Assembly: GCF_950295315.1 (NCBI RefSeq)
Contig: NC_080171.1
Span: 28,836,682-28,900,681, forward strand
Direction: 5' to 3'
DNA length: 64,000 nt
From: Erinaceus europaeus
Taxonomy: Eukaryota > Chordata > Mammalia > Eulipotyphla > Erinaceidae
Below are positions 45,277-57,447 of the stretch, in pieces; position 1 is the first letter of the stretch, and each line of letters begins with the position of its first letter. The notes under the pieces were generated by a model. The model had not been told where the DNA came from. It ran no database searches and saw nothing but the letters and a program-made list of their open reading frames with translations. The position numbers and the translations under genes are program-made.

Positions 45277-45626
45277 TTTTTTTTCCCTCCTCCAGGGTTA
45301 TTGCTGGGCTCGGTGCCTGCACCATGAATCCACCGCTCCTGGAGGCCATTTTTTCCCCCCTTTTGTTGCCCTTGTTGTAGCTTCGTTGTGGTTATTATTA
45401 TTGCCCTTGTTGACGCAATTCGTTGTTGGATAGGACAGAGAGAAATGGAGAGAGGAGGGGAAGATAGAGAAGGGGAGAGAAAGATAGACACCTGCAGACC
45501 TGCTTCACCGCCTGTGAAGCGACTCCCCTGCAGGTGGGGAGCCGGGGGCTCGAACCGGGATCCTTACGCCAGTCCCTGCGCTTTGCGCCACATGCGCTTA
45601 ACCCACTGCGCCACCACCCGACCCCC
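45277..45626 (-). mobile_element. SINE type A, long form, in LINE-1 copy 3
   Basis: It has GGGTTATTGCTGGGCTCGGT, GGATAGGACAGAGAGAAATG and the head complement CACTGCGCCACCACCCGACC. The L1 text CTTCTGG flanks both sides. It looks young because its CpGs are well kept. Confidence 0.9.
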
Positions 45627-48600
45627 TTCTGGAAGATTTTTAAAAGTAGAGGTATTAGTTCTTCCTTGAAGGTTTTGTAGAATTCATTTGTAAAACCATC
45701 TGGTCCAGGACTTTTATTTTTGGGGAGATTTTTGATAACTGTTTCAATTTCATTTGCTGTAATGGGCCTGTTCATGTTATCTACTTCCTCTTGACTTAGT
45801 TTTGGAAGTTGGTAGGTATCTAGGAAATCGTCCATTTCTTCCAGGTTTTATAGCTTGGTGGCATATAGTTGTTCATAGAAGCCTCGCATGATATGTTGAA
45901 TTTCTGCAGTGTCTGTTGTAATATCTCCTCTTTCATTTAGTATCTGATTTATTTGGGTCTTCTCCCTTTTTTGTTTTGTGAGTCTGGCTAAAGGTTTGTC
46001 GATTTTGTTTACTCTTTCGAAGAACCAACATTTACTTTCGTTGATCTTTTGTATGGTTTTCCTATTCTCTATGTTATTTATTTCTGCCCTAACTCTAGTG
46101 ATTTCTGACCTTCTCGTTGCTTTAGGATTCCTTTGTTGTTCTTCTTCTAGGTCTTTAAGATGTGCAATCAGGCTGTTTATTTGTGCTTTTTCTTGTTTCC
46201 TAATGTGTGCTTGTAAAGCTATGAACTTCCCTCTTAGGACTGCTTTAGCTGTGTCCCAAATATTTTGATAGCTTGTGTCTTCATTTTCATTGAACTCTCG
46301 AAACATTTTGATTTCTTCCTTGATTTCCTCTTTGACCCAGAAGTTGTTAAGAAGTGTACTGTTGAGCTTCCACATTTTGGGACTGTTACTAATCTTTTGT
46401 TGATTGTTAAGTGTTAGTTTAATTCCACTGTGGTCTGAGAAGATGCTTGGGATGATTTCAATACTCTTGAATTGGCTGATGCTGTCTTTGTGGCCTAACA
46501 TATGGTCTGTCCTTGAGAATGACCCATGTGGATTTGAGTAAAATGTGTATTCCAGTTTCTTGGGATGAATGACTCTGAAAATGTCCAATAGTTCTAGTTT
46601 ATCTATCTCTTCATTTAGCTCCCTTATGTCTTCATTGATTTTCTGCCTGGATGATCTGTCAAGTTGAGAGAGTGGGGTGTTGAAGTCCCCTACTATGATT
46701 GTGTTACTATTAATATATTGCTGTAGCTCTTTCAGTAGAAGTTTGATATATTTAGATGGTTTCTCATTGGGTGCATAGATGTTAATAATTGTTAAGTCCT
46801 GTTGATTGACTGATCCTCTGAGCATTAAGTAGTGTCCATTCCTATCTTTTTTAATCTTATCTATTTTAAAATCTATCATGTCAGATATGAGAATAGCTGT
46901 TCCTGCCCTTTTTTGTGGGCCATTGGCTTGTTTGTATTATAGTTTTCCATCCTTTCACTTTAAGTCTGTGTTTGTCTTGTTGAGTTAGGTGGGTTTCTGT
47001 AGACAGCATATTGTTGGGTTGTATTTTCTGATCCATCTTCCTACTCTGTGCCTTTTAATAGGTGAATTCAGGCCAATGACATTTATTGATATCAAAGATT
47101 GAAGATATTTTATTGCCATTCTTGTAGAGTTTTAGAGTGTTTTGATATATGTCCTATTTGTGGTGGTCTGATTGTTTATAGGAGACCTTTCAGAACTTCT
47201 TTCAGGGCAGGCTTGGTGATAGTTGATTCCTTCAACTGTTGCTTGTCTGAGAAGGTTTTGATGCCTCCATCTAGTCTGAATGACAGTCTAGCAGGATATA
47301 GTATTCTTGGCTGAAAGCCTTTCTCATTGAGCACTCAATAGATATCTTGCCATTCTCTTCTGGCCTGTAGTGTTTGTGTGGAGAAGTCTGCTGCTAATCT
47401 TATGGGTTTTCCTTTGTAGGTGACTCTTTGTTTTTCTCTTGCAGCCTTGAGGATCCTTTCTTTATCCTTATTCCTTTCCATTCTAAGTATGACATGTCTT
47501 GGTGTCTTTAGGTCTGGGTTCATTCTGTTTGGGACCCTCTGGGCTTCTTGAATCTTTATGTCTTTGATGTTGTCTAGACTAGAGAAATTTTCAGCTATTA
47601 TGGCCTGGAAAATGCTTTCTTCCTCTCCTTCTCTTTCTTCCTCTGGTATGCCAATAATTCGTATATTGTATTTCTTTTGAAGTCATCCCATAGGACTCTG
47701 TTGTTGTTTTCAGCATCTATTAATCTGTTTTTGAGATCTTTTACTTCTTTTTTAGTTGTTTCTAATTCATCCTCAATCTTGCTAATTCTGTCTTCAGCCT
47801 CATAGATTCTATTCTCTCTGCCCTCTACTGTTTTCTGGAGTTCATCTATTTTGTTGCCCTGCTCTGATACTGTTTTAGCTTGTTCAGCTAGTTGCCTTCT
47901 TAGCTCAGCTATTTCAGCTTTCAGATCTCAAATAACCATGAGGTAATTAGTATTTTCTTCCATATTCTCATTTGTTGTTCATGTATTTCTGATTATAATT
48001 TTTTCAGATTCTTTACTCACTCCTGTTATTATTTCCTTAGCTAATGTTTGGATGTTGAACTCGTTTTTTTGTGCTTCACCCTCTGGAGGACTTTTAGCTG
48101 GGCTCTTGTCCTGGTTCGATTCTCCAATATTTCTTCTTGTTGTTTTAACCATTTTATATATTATGTTATGAGTTCCCTTTATCAGTACTTTTCAAATTAT
48201 TGATCACTATTGCCTGGATTGACTTGTGTCTAAGTAAGTTAATTAAAGGGTTCACAGTGGCGAAAGTTAACAGTTGTTTCAATAGTATTTAAATCTCTGA
48301 GTTGGAGCTCAGTGGTTTAAAAGCCCCCTTTTTTTTTTCTTCCCTGTAGGCTATGGGAGCCTGAGGGATTTTAAACTATCAATAGGCTTCAGTTTAATCA
48401 CTGACTCCTGACCAAGAGATAAAGCAGGGTGTGGCAGAGATAATCCAGTGGTTATGCAAAGAGACTTTCACAGTCCCTCAGCTGTTCCACCGAGGTATAG
48501 GTCTTCTCCTGAGTTTCCTGGTTAGATCTCTGTCCCCTGGTGTCCCTCCCTGTTGCTGCTCCAGATTCTGAGGGTAGTAACAATGGAGACTCAGAGTTGC

Positions 48601-48854
48601 ACTTGGTGAGTCTCTGGGGAGTCCTTTCCTCCCTTCAGCTGTCCCCTTGTTGGTGGAGCAGACTGGAGGTGGTGTCTCAACTGATAAACTGCTGAACTGT
48701 TAGCAGTCACTTAATCTCTCCTAGGCTCCTTTCTCCTCTCTGTCACCAGCCACACGTGTTTGTACTCACCGGTGATTTACTGGGTTCCTGTGGTCATTCT
48801 AGTCCTGTCTTGTTTCGGTCCAGGTGGTCTCCTTTGGTATTCCTAGTTGATCCG

Positions 48855-48906
48855 GGAGAGGAGAGGAGAGGAGAGGAGAGGAGAGGAGAGGAGAGGAGAG
48901 GAGAGA
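48855..48906. repeat. (GGAGA)n tandem repeat in LINE-1 5' UTR
   Basis: About ten perfect five-base units. The matching place in LINE-1 copy 2 (32488-32508, opposite strand sense) has about four, so this is a length-variable 5' UTR tract. Confidence 0.9.
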
Positions 48907-48965
48907 AAGCGATCTGCTGCTCATAGCTCCGCCTCTGGAAGTTGAATTCCTCTGATATTTTAAAT

Positions 48966-49265
48966 ATTTTTAATATTTATTTTCCCTTTGGTTGCCATTG
49001 TTGTTTTTTATTGTTGTTGCAGTTATTATTGTTGTTGATGATGATGTCGTCATCATTGTTAGATAGGATAGAGAGAAATGGAGAGAGGAGGGGAAGACAG
49101 AGAGGGAGAGAGAAAGATAGACACCTGCAGACCTGCTTCACTGCCTGTGAAGTGACTCCCCTGCAGGTGGGGAGTCAGGGGCTTGAACCGGGATCCTTCA
49201 GCCGGTTCAGGTACTTTCACTCGTGCCACATGTGCTTAACCTACTGCGCTACCACCCGACTCCCC
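48966..49265 (-). mobile_element. SINE type A
   Basis: It has ATTTTCCCTTTGGTTGCC, AGATAGGATAGAGAGAAATG and the head complement CTACTGCGCTACCACCCGAC. Confidence 0.85.
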
Positions 49266-49284
49266 CCTTTCTTTGTTTCTTCTT

Positions 49285-49405
49285 CTTCTTTTTAACCAGA
49301 ACACTGCTCAGCTCTGGCTTATGGTGTTGCAGGGGATTGAACCTGGGAATCTGGAGCCTCAAGAATGACAGTCTCTTTGCATAACAATTATGTTATCCAC
49401 ACCTA
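49285..49405 (-). mobile_element. SINE type D
   Basis: It has TAACCAGAACACTGCTCAGC, GGGGATTGAACCTGGG and TTTGCATAACAATTATG. Confidence 0.78.
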
Positions 49406-49424
49406 CCCAGAATATTTCTATTTA

Positions 49425-49610
49425 CTTATTATTAGATAGAGACATATTGGGAGAGGAGGGGAGCTAGAGAGGCAGAGAGGCTGAGAGACACCTGCAGCCC
49501 TGCTTCACCACTTGGGAAGCTTCTCCTCTGCAGATGGGGATCAGGGGCATGAACACAGGTTCTTGTACTCTGTAATGTGAGTGCTTAACCAGTGCACCAC
49601 CACCTGGCCA
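49425..49610 (-). mobile_element. SINE type B
   Basis: It has TTATTATTAGATAGAGACA, CCTGCAGCCCTGCTTCACCA and CAGTGCACCACCACCTGGCC. Confidence 0.8.
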
Positions 49611-49967
49611 CCCCTTGTACATTTTTCTAGCTATTCTTTCAGAGTCTTTATTCTTGTGCTGATTTTAGGTTTTACAGCACAATATTCTGTTCTGTCAAGG
49701 TCAGTTCAGTCTGGCAGGGGTGAGGGTGGGGATAGGGAGTACAGTCTAGAGCACCAGTCCAGCTACCTTACAGACAATGGCACATGGCTCTCTTCTGTGT
49801 CTTTCTGGTCTCCTAGGTATAAAACGGTGACTCAGTTTCAACCCCAAGCTCTGGGGACTTTCTTAGTGTTGTGTCTTTCTGGTTAATTGATAGTTGCTCC
49901 TCTTGGGAGCAAAATAAAAAAAAAATTAAAGGAGTTGGGAGGTGACTTTCCCCTCACCTTTTTAAAA

Positions 49968-50246
49968 AATATTTATTTATTTATTCCCTTTTGTTGCCTT
50001 TGTTTTATTGTTGTAGTTATTATTGTTGTTATTGATATAGTCGTTGTTGGATAGGATAGAGAGAAATGGAGAGAGGAAGGGAAGACAGAGATGGGGAGAG
50101 AAAGACAGACATCTGCAGACCTGCTTCACTGCTTGTGAAGCGACTCTCCTCCAGGTGGGTTGCCAGGGGCTCAAACCGGCATCCTTACACTCGTCCTTGC
50201 ACTTTGCGCCACATGCGCTTAACCCACTGCGCTACCGCCTGACTTC
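49968..50246 (-). mobile_element. SINE type A
   Basis: It has TCCCTTTTGTTGCCTTTG, GGATAGGATAGAGAGAAATG and the head complement CACTGCGCTACCGCCTGAC. Confidence 0.87.
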
Positions 50247-50299
50247 CCAAAATAAAGAATCTTTTCTATTACCATATTCGTGACATTATCCAGACATTC

Positions 50300-50455
50300 T
50301 TTTTTTAAATTTCTTTATTGGGGAATTAATGTTTTACATTCAACAGTAAATACAATAGTTTGTACATGCATAACATTCCCCAGTTTCCCATATAACAATA
50401 CAACTCCCCACTAGGTCATCTGTCATCCTTCATGGACCTGTATTCTCCCCACCCC
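50300..50455 (-). mobile_element. LINE-1 3' end fragment
   Basis: It has TTCTTTATTGGGGAATTAAT, GTACATGCATAACATTCCCC and ACTAGGTCATC in reverse orientation. It holds 3' UTR only. Confidence 0.82.
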
Positions 50456-50511
50456 ATCCAGACCTTCTATTTGCTGTCTAGTAAACTTTATAAACAAATA
50501 TTTAATTATCT

Positions 50512-50665
50512 TAATATGAGAGAGAGAAAGAGAGAAGAAACAGAAAGAAAAGAGAGCACTGCTCATCTCTGGCATATGAAGATGCTGGAACTGAATGTGG
50601 GACCTCTGGGGCCTTGGGTATGCCAGTCTAGTGTGCTGTCACTACACAATCTCTCAGCTCTAATC
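50512..50665 (-). mobile_element. SINE type D, diverged
   Basis: It has a GA-rich edge, GCACTGCTCATCTCTGGC, AACTGAATGTGGGACCTC and CTACACAATCTCTCAGCTC. It is older than other type D copies. Confidence 0.55.
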
Positions 50666-50863
50666 AACTTTTTGAGCAGCACAAAATTATCTTGAGTGTA
50701 AAACCAGATACTTGTTTCACCTTCAAAAGATGTGGGTGAGTGGTTATCAATTTTGGGATGCATAAGTGCTCATTCCACACAACACAGGTCTAAAAACCTT
50801 TAAAAAAAAAAAACAACTTCTGTTTCAGGTATATATGTGTGGGTATGGGAGGGGGAAACCTTT

Positions 50864-51137
50864 AATTTTTCCCTTTAGTTGCCCTTGTTGTTTATCGTTC
50901 TTGTTATTATTACTGTTGTTGTTATCGCTGTCATGTTTTTGGATAGGACAGAGAAAAATAGAGAGAGGAGGGGAAGACAGAGAGGGCAGGAGAAAGAAAG
51001 ACACCTGCAGACCTGTTTCACCATCTGTAAAGCGACCCCCTGCAGGTGGGAAGCCGGGGCCTCGAACTGGGATTTTTATGCTGGTCCTTGCTCTTTGCGC
51101 CATGTGTGCTTAACCATTGGTGCTACCACCGGGCACC
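50864..51137 (-). mobile_element. SINE type A, diverged
   Basis: It has TTCCCTTTAGTTGCCCTTG, GGATAGGACAGAGAAAAAT, ACACCTGCAGACCTGTTTCA and a head complement ending GGTGCTACCACCGGGCACC. Confidence 0.82.
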
Positions 51138-51555
51138 CAGGAGGGGGAATCTAAAGAAGGATTAGAACACTTCTTTGAAGTAAATACTACTACACTAATA
51201 TACAAAGAGGCAGATAACCTCAGAGAGGATAGTAGACTAGTTCACAGTAAAATTTTAAGACAAGCTTAGACTCTAAAACCTCTTCTCACAGGGCTTTCAG
51301 GCTTCTGCAAGAGAAAAACTAGCTCTCCATGAAAAATCCATATCAACTTGTTCACAGTAAATCCATTTAATGTAGCTAAGTGGACTTCACAGTAATGGAT
51401 GCCAGTGAAATGGGGAAGAAGTATAGTGCTGGGAAAGTACCTGAGTGTGTATTTAATTTGAAGTCTCTCATGGATGATTGATTACTCAAGACTCAAATCT
51501 GGTTTCAAATTCTGAGAGCACAATTAGAGATCACAGAGGAACTGAATTCCAGATG

Positions 51556-51786
51556 AAGTTACTAGAGAGCTGACCAGAATCTCCTAAAAGGCTGAGGAGA
51601 TAGGAAAGGACAGAGGGATGGGGGCTGTGCAGGGAGGGGACCAGGTTCAGCCTCCCCCCCACTGTGACCTTCATTACCTGCGGGCCCTTGTGACAAGGTC
51701 AGAGCTCTGTGATGGGGCCTGGGGGTTTAATGCCCAGTTTTAAGCCCACAGCTCAGTTGCCCAAGGGCAGTTGTAGCTGTCAGATG
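51556..51786 (+). promoter_or_regulatory. Putative promoter of right SPATA31-like gene
   Basis: The near-palindrome CCTTGTGACAAGG (51686-51698), then TGTGATGGGGCCTGG, is conserved in the diverged remnant at 18604-18775. Two MYB-type CAGTTG boxes lie at 51754-51759 and 51768-51773, 14 bases apart and just before the ATG. MYBL1 is a known activator of meiotic genes, so germline control is a reasonable inference. Confidence 0.45.
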
Positions 51787-54700
51787 ATGGAGAATTTCCT
51801 CTCTCCTCTGACAAGAGTGATTAAGACTTGGTTGAGCCTATGGCCCATCTCCTGGGTCATTGGCAACATCTTCTCCCTGCTGTGTGGAGTGGGGCTCTTC
51901 CACTTCTTCACTAGCTTTTTTCAAAGCAACACATCCCCACCACCACCCACTAAACCTACAAGCTTCAAGAAGGTAAGATATCTTTATTATTATTTATTTA
52001 GTTTCCCTTTTGTTGCCCTTTTTTGTGTTGTAATTATATTGTTGTTATTGTTGATGTCATCATTGTTGGATAGGACAGAGAGAAATGGAGAGAGGAGGGG
52101 GAGACAGAGAGAGGGAGAAATACAGACACCTGCAGACCTGCTTCACCGCTTGTGAAGCGACTCCCCTACAGGTGGGGAGCTGGGGGCTCAAACCGGGATC
52201 ATTACGCCGGTCCTTGCACTTGGCGCCACATGCGCTTAACCCTCTGTGCCATGGCCCAACTCTGGAAGGTAAGAAACCTTTGCCCCAAAGCCATCAGCAC
52301 AAGATTGGCTCTTCTTTTCCACCACTATTTACATTTTCTAGAACCAAGTAGACTGAAGCCTGGGAGGCAATACTATGCAATAGAAGGTTTCTCCTCAGGA
52401 AGATGCAGACTCCCATCCTTCTGAAGAGACCTCAGATTAGGCTTCAGAGTGAGAGTGGACTCTAGAATGTGTGTTTCTAGAAGCTCTCCCATTGGGTGTC
52501 CTAGCATAGAAAGTCAAGGGCAGAGTCCCAAATGGCTGACAATGATTAGGACTGGACAACTGAGAGTAGAGATCTCTGTGGGAGTCAAGACCACCAGCAC
52601 TGGGTCCCAGGGACCTTCCTGTGGCAGGTGTCTGAGCAGCCTTTCTTCTGTGGGTACTGACCCTTTCCTCTGTGGGTACTGACGGGGACACCTTGGTCTT
52701 GAGGCTCTGAGAAGCCCACATGGAGACCTGGCCCTGGGAAGCATGTCCTACTCAAGTAGGTGTTAGCAGGACCACCAGACTGAGGACATAGAAGATTCTT
52801 TTTGAATTGTGTTTAAAAAGTTTTTATTACCGATTTTTATTGACTTACAAGATTATATATGTTAACTGAGGTAACGGTTCCACATACCTCTACCTCAAAG
52901 GAGTGTGTCCCGAGGACATAAAGATTCTTGACAAATGTCAGAGTAAGCAAGATCCATCTATGTGTTATTACAGAACAAGAGAGGCAACTTCCACCCCTGA
53001 AATAATAATTTGTTCAGGCCCACCAAAAGCATCATGGCAGAGTTCAAAATTCAGTTAAACTAGGGGCTCTATTCATAGCAACTTTGAGCTATTAGGATAA
53101 CTACTTTTTTATTAATTATTTATTTGTTATTGGATAGAGACAGAAAGAAATTGAGAGAGGCTGAGGAGATAGAGAGGGAGAAAGACAGAGAGGCACCTGC
53201 AGTGCTGCTTCACCACTTGCAAAGCTTTCTCCCTGCAGATGGGGACCAGGGACTTGAGCCTGGGTCCTTGCTCACTGTAATGTGAGTGCTTCACCAGGTG
53301 TGCCACTGCCTGGCCCCAGGATAATTACTGCTATGGCCCACAGTGACACTATAACTATTCAAATGGCCCTGGCAGCAAAGATTACCCACCACTTTCCTAG
53401 AAGAACACAGAATAGACCTGATCTACCTTGAACTGAGTCACAGGAGAGAAAGTGCCAATGGCACGATGGGTGGGTGACATGCACTGGGCAGCTGGTGTAG
53501 ACCCACCCTGTGTGTTCTGCCCTTCAGCTTCAGAAGGAGCCCAGGCCAAGGAGGAGGAACCAGAGGAGGAGGGTACTTTTGAAAGGTGAGCTTCAGCCAG
53601 TCAGTCTGTGCCAGAATCTCCCCACTTTCTGCTCCTGAGTTGAGCTGCCTGACTTGAGGATCTCAGGAACAAGCCCTCCCTCAGGACAGAGCCCCAGGAG
53701 GCTGCAGGGAGGCAGAGCCAACATTTCCCCAATCCCTGCTCAGACTCAAGGGAGGGTCAAGAGCAGGGGCTGCCAGCCAGCAGGGTTGTGCCTCCAGGGC
53801 CCACAGTGCACAGATCGGGGCAGGGAGCCTAGACCACAAGGATAGGCCTTTCCCTCCCTGAGTTGCTCTGGGAGGTGGGCCTGCCCTTTCTCCCCACTTG
53901 AGGCCTCTGAGTCTCAGGGGAAGAGACGTGAAAGGAGTTTTAAATTCTGACACCACTGTCAGAGACGCTGTGACCTTGGGCATGGCTGAGGGGTTCACGC
54001 TGGGGTCCCCTCAAGATGGGTCCTGGAGACCCAGGCACTTAGGCTCCAGAGAGACCCTGCCCCAGCCTCCAGGATTTCCCTGTCCTGCTTTGCAGCTGGT
54101 AGAGCCTGCCTGCAAGTGCTGAATGACCTCAGGGACCTGGATGCATGTCTGCAAAGGTAAAGTGTCCCTGTGTCCCGGTCTCCAGACTCCAGACTCCAGA
54201 CTTGGGTCCCAGGCCCCAAGGCTGATGGCAGCCTGGGCTGAATGGGGTGGGGAGGGCTGGGACATGGTGGAGGAGGCAGGGGCTGCCCAGAGCACTGTGA
54301 GGTCAGCAGGGGCCATGCAGGTGACAGCCCAGGACCCCCTGACAGCCAGCAGCCTCCTGCTCTGAGGCTGCTCTCAGCTTCACCTCCTCCCACAGCCTCC
54401 TGGGGAAGCAGCTGCAGGAGAGCAGCCACCAGCAGCTCCCAGAGCAGGACCCACCTCCAGGGCACAGAGCTGAGCCTGGCAGGTACCTTGGGTCCAGGGA
54501 AGCCTGTGTCTCTCCTACAGCGATACCAGCAGCCAACACCACTCCTCTCAGCAAGCACCCAGTCCCTCTGGCCTTGCCTCTTCTGCCCCACCCAGCCTCT
54601 TTCTCAGTGTCTGTCTGCTCACTACCCTCCCTGAATGGCCCTGATCCAGGCCCTGCACCTTTGCCTCTGGACCCTCTGGTGCCCCCTGACACAGACACCT

Positions 54701-57447
54701 CTCCTGACAACCTCACAGAGATCTCTGCACCCCAGTCCTCAGCCTCCAGCTGGACTCGCTCTGTCTCGGACCTCGGGTCTCCCCAGAAGGATCCCAGCCC
54801 TAAGGGGTCCCCTCCACACACCTTGCTGCCAGCTGCTGCCAGCAGAATCCTCTCAGGCCAGGGCCGGTCCCAACAGCCTGTGTCCGCCCCATCCTTGTGG
54901 CGGGTGACAGCCCAAACCCTGACCCTTGCCCAGGCCGAGGCCCAGCAAAGGCCCCTGTCCCAACCACCCCCAGGCCTCCCCTTCTGGAGAAACCCCGCAC
55001 CCCAGCAGGCCCATGCTGGGGGCCGGCCCTGGCTAAGCACAGAAGTTCAGAAGGTGCTGGATCTGCTGCTCAGCAGGAAGGCAGAGCTGAGAGTGTGGGT
55101 GGACAGCCCTGGGCGCTGGCAGACTCTGGCCATACCAAAGTGCCCAGGTGACCAGCAGGACGCCGGGGGGGACCAGTGCTGCTGGGACAGGAAAGGCAAC
55201 TCAGAGGAGCCACCGGGCCAGATCCAGCCTATGTCCCCGGAGATTGCAAGGTCCCCCCCCACACAGCAGTGCCGGCAGCTCTTCTGGGGACACCCCAAGC
55301 TGCACAGTGAGTCCCTGGTGGCTGCTGTCAGGCTGCTGTCAGGCTCCCCCCACGAGCAGCCCCCCCAGGAGCTGCATTTCAACCAGCTCTCTGGGACACT
55401 GCCCAAGCAGGAGCCGGTGCCCAGGGGAGCAGCCTCGGCCCTGGCAGAGCATCAGCCTGAGCCCAGTCCTGCAACCCAGCCCCAGCTCTGGGCTCCAGCC
55501 ATGAACAACATCTTGCTGCCAACACACACTCTGCTGCAGCCCCAGACAAGGGCCCCACCAACTCCCAGAGCCCTTCCAGCCTCCCCACCGCCTCCACCTC
55601 TGAAGACTCTGGGGGGCTCTGGGGCCCCGTGCCACAAGACAGAGCCCTCTGCCCTGCCGGCAGACATGCCCCACAGGTTGCTGTTCTCCATAGACCTGAG
55701 GGGCCATCGGCCTCAGCTCCCAGGCTCCAGGGAGGCCCGGACCAGGAGGGTTCCCTCCCAGCCTTCTGTATCCCAGGGCCAGAGTGGCCAGGAAGCACAG
55801 AAGATGGGGACCAGGGCCCCACCCCTGCACTCCTTTGAGAAGGCCCTGGGCCAGGGTGTGGGGCAGAGTGTGGGGCAGGTGGTGAAAGGCCTCCAGAGCA
55901 GGGCAGCCAGCCTCCGGCTGCAGGTGCCACAAGCAACCTGGAAGAGGACCTCAGGGAGGCTCAAGAGGCCCTGGGCAAGGGGCCACCAGAAGCAGCTTCC
56001 AGGACAGAGTCTGTGGGCCCTTGAGGGCAGGAAGGTGGAGCCCACAGAGGAGGGGCAGCTCCCAGGGAATGTTCCAGGATCCAGCTCTACCACCAGCATG
56101 GCCGTGGCCCTTCGTGCACAGTCGGTTGCAGGCCAGCAGGCCAGAAGCATCCTCTCCTCCAAGGGCCTGGAGCCCTGCACGCTCACACCCCTGCAGTGCT
56201 CTGTGCTCACCACGCATACGTGCCAGGTGCTGGAGAAGCATGTCACCAGGCTGTGGGTGAGGCACAGGTGGCACTTGCCCCTCAAACTCCTCAAGCCCCT
56301 CAGGTGCTTCAGGGCTCCTGGGCCTCAGCTCCTGGCCCTTCCACCAAGGGAAGGGCCTGTGCACCCCGGCACTCCTTGCCTGGCATCGAGATCCCACTCA
56401 AAAGCCTCCTCAACCAGGTGCTTGGCAGAAGCTCCTCCAGACCAGCTAGGAGGAAGGGTGAACACACGCATGTCACCTCAAGCCCCCAACAAGGACAGTG
56501 CCTTCCCAGCCTCATCAGCTGGGCAAGGGGACCCACAGGACACCTTCACGAAAGAGTCCCCGTGGGTGCTGCGCCAGGGTTCCTCAGTGGTACCTCTGAC
56601 TGGACAGGGGACCCGGCCACCTGCAGAGACCGCCCCATGCTTCGTGGGGCGGTTCTGGCATAGGGCAAAGGGGCCTGAGGCCCTGGAAGATGGCCTGCAG
56701 CCAAGTTCTACACCAGGCATGGCTCCCAGCAAGCAGAAACTGTACCCAGCACAGTCTGCCCAGAGGGGAGCAGGACTGGAGCTCCACTCAGGGCCACAAT
56801 CTGCCTGGGATGAAGAGGACAATGACGCAGTCCAGGTCAGGGAGGTCCCTGGCTGGGAAGGCCACCTGGAACCCACAGGCAGGGCAGGCTGCAGACAGAG
56901 GCAGCAGGAGTTCGGGCAGCCCCTGCGCAGAGCACAGCCCAAGAGCAGGGCAAGACATCAAATCTCAACTGCCAGAAAGAGGAGCTGGCCTGCCTCAGAG
57001 AGGAGCCGCCAGCTCCCAGCAGGCAGGTCCTGTGCCCTCCTGCTCAGCCAGGACCACGAGCCCCCAGAGAGCCTCCCGCCTAGGAAGACCAGGCAGCTCG
57101 AGCACATGGCACCTGAGCAAGGCAGAGAGCCTGAGGAGTCCCCCTACACAGCCCAGCCTGTTCCCACCGCTCCCCAGAACCACCACTCACAGAGCCACAG
57201 CCCCTTGGGGCCAGAGGGCTGTGCCCAGGCAGAGGCACTCACATCTGCTGTGGGCCACTATCTGGAGCAGCAGGTGGCCCTCCACCGCCACTCTCCCAAA
57301 CTTACACTCCCATGGTGCCACCAAGAACGGCGGGGGCCTCAGCAGGGGCCATTCTGCTCCCACAAGCTGTTCTGCAATGACAAGCAAAGCAAGATCCCCA
57401 GTGGCAGCCACTCAAGACACCAAGCCACCCTCCACGGCCACAGCTGA
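51787..57447 (+). CDS. SPATA31-like protein, right copy, four exons
   Basis: Exons 51787-51972, 53528-53585, 54096-54156 and 54396-57447 join in frame to 1118 residues, the same protein as the left copy; the one coding difference seen is synonymous. The ATG at 51787 was chosen because it aligns with the SPATA31 MEN.. start and has A at -3 and G at +4; an ATG three bases upstream is weaker. Residues 15-46 form one membrane segment, so the protein is probably anchored with its large Pro/Ser/Gln-rich tail in the cytosol. The tail carries FWGHPKLHSESLV (398-410), TCQVLEKHVTRLWVRHRW near 710, and a C-terminal block starting AVGHYLEQQVALH near 1053 with CHQE and CSHK motifs. Exon 2 could start six bases later at a second AG. 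Transcription is away from the left copy. A clear own poly(A) signal was not found before the SINE at 58437. Role in spermatogenesis is by family only. Confidence 0.82.
51992..52263 (-). mobile_element. SINE type A in right arm, intron 1
   Basis: Mirror copy of the element at 26149-26420, 20 bases after the exon 1 donor. Neither arm carries an extra insertion. Confidence 0.88.
53109..53314 (-). mobile_element. SINE type B in right arm, intron 1
   Basis: Mirror copy of the element at 25098-25303. Confidence 0.85.

Larger units (their letters stand above)
42719..48940 (-). mobile_element. LINE-1 copy 3, near full-length, reverse
   Basis: The A tail complement is at 42719-42727, with the 3' UTR after it. 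ORF2 C-terminus lies at 43104-43550, RT pieces at 44188-44907 and 45017-45270, endonuclease at 45848-46879, decayed ORF1 from 47170 to about 48150, and 5' UTR to 48940. The RT piece still shows [15 protein letters not shown] and an altered [10 protein letters not shown] motif (FADD-type site). Stops and shifts occur in both ORFs. A type A SINE splits it at 45277-45626. It is inactive. Confidence 0.88.

Noticed and set aside
54303..55040. A 245-codon open frame antisense to the SPATA31-like exon, and its left-arm mirror
   Set aside because: It shows only the compositional reflection of the Pro/Ser/Gln-rich sense frame, with no known domain.
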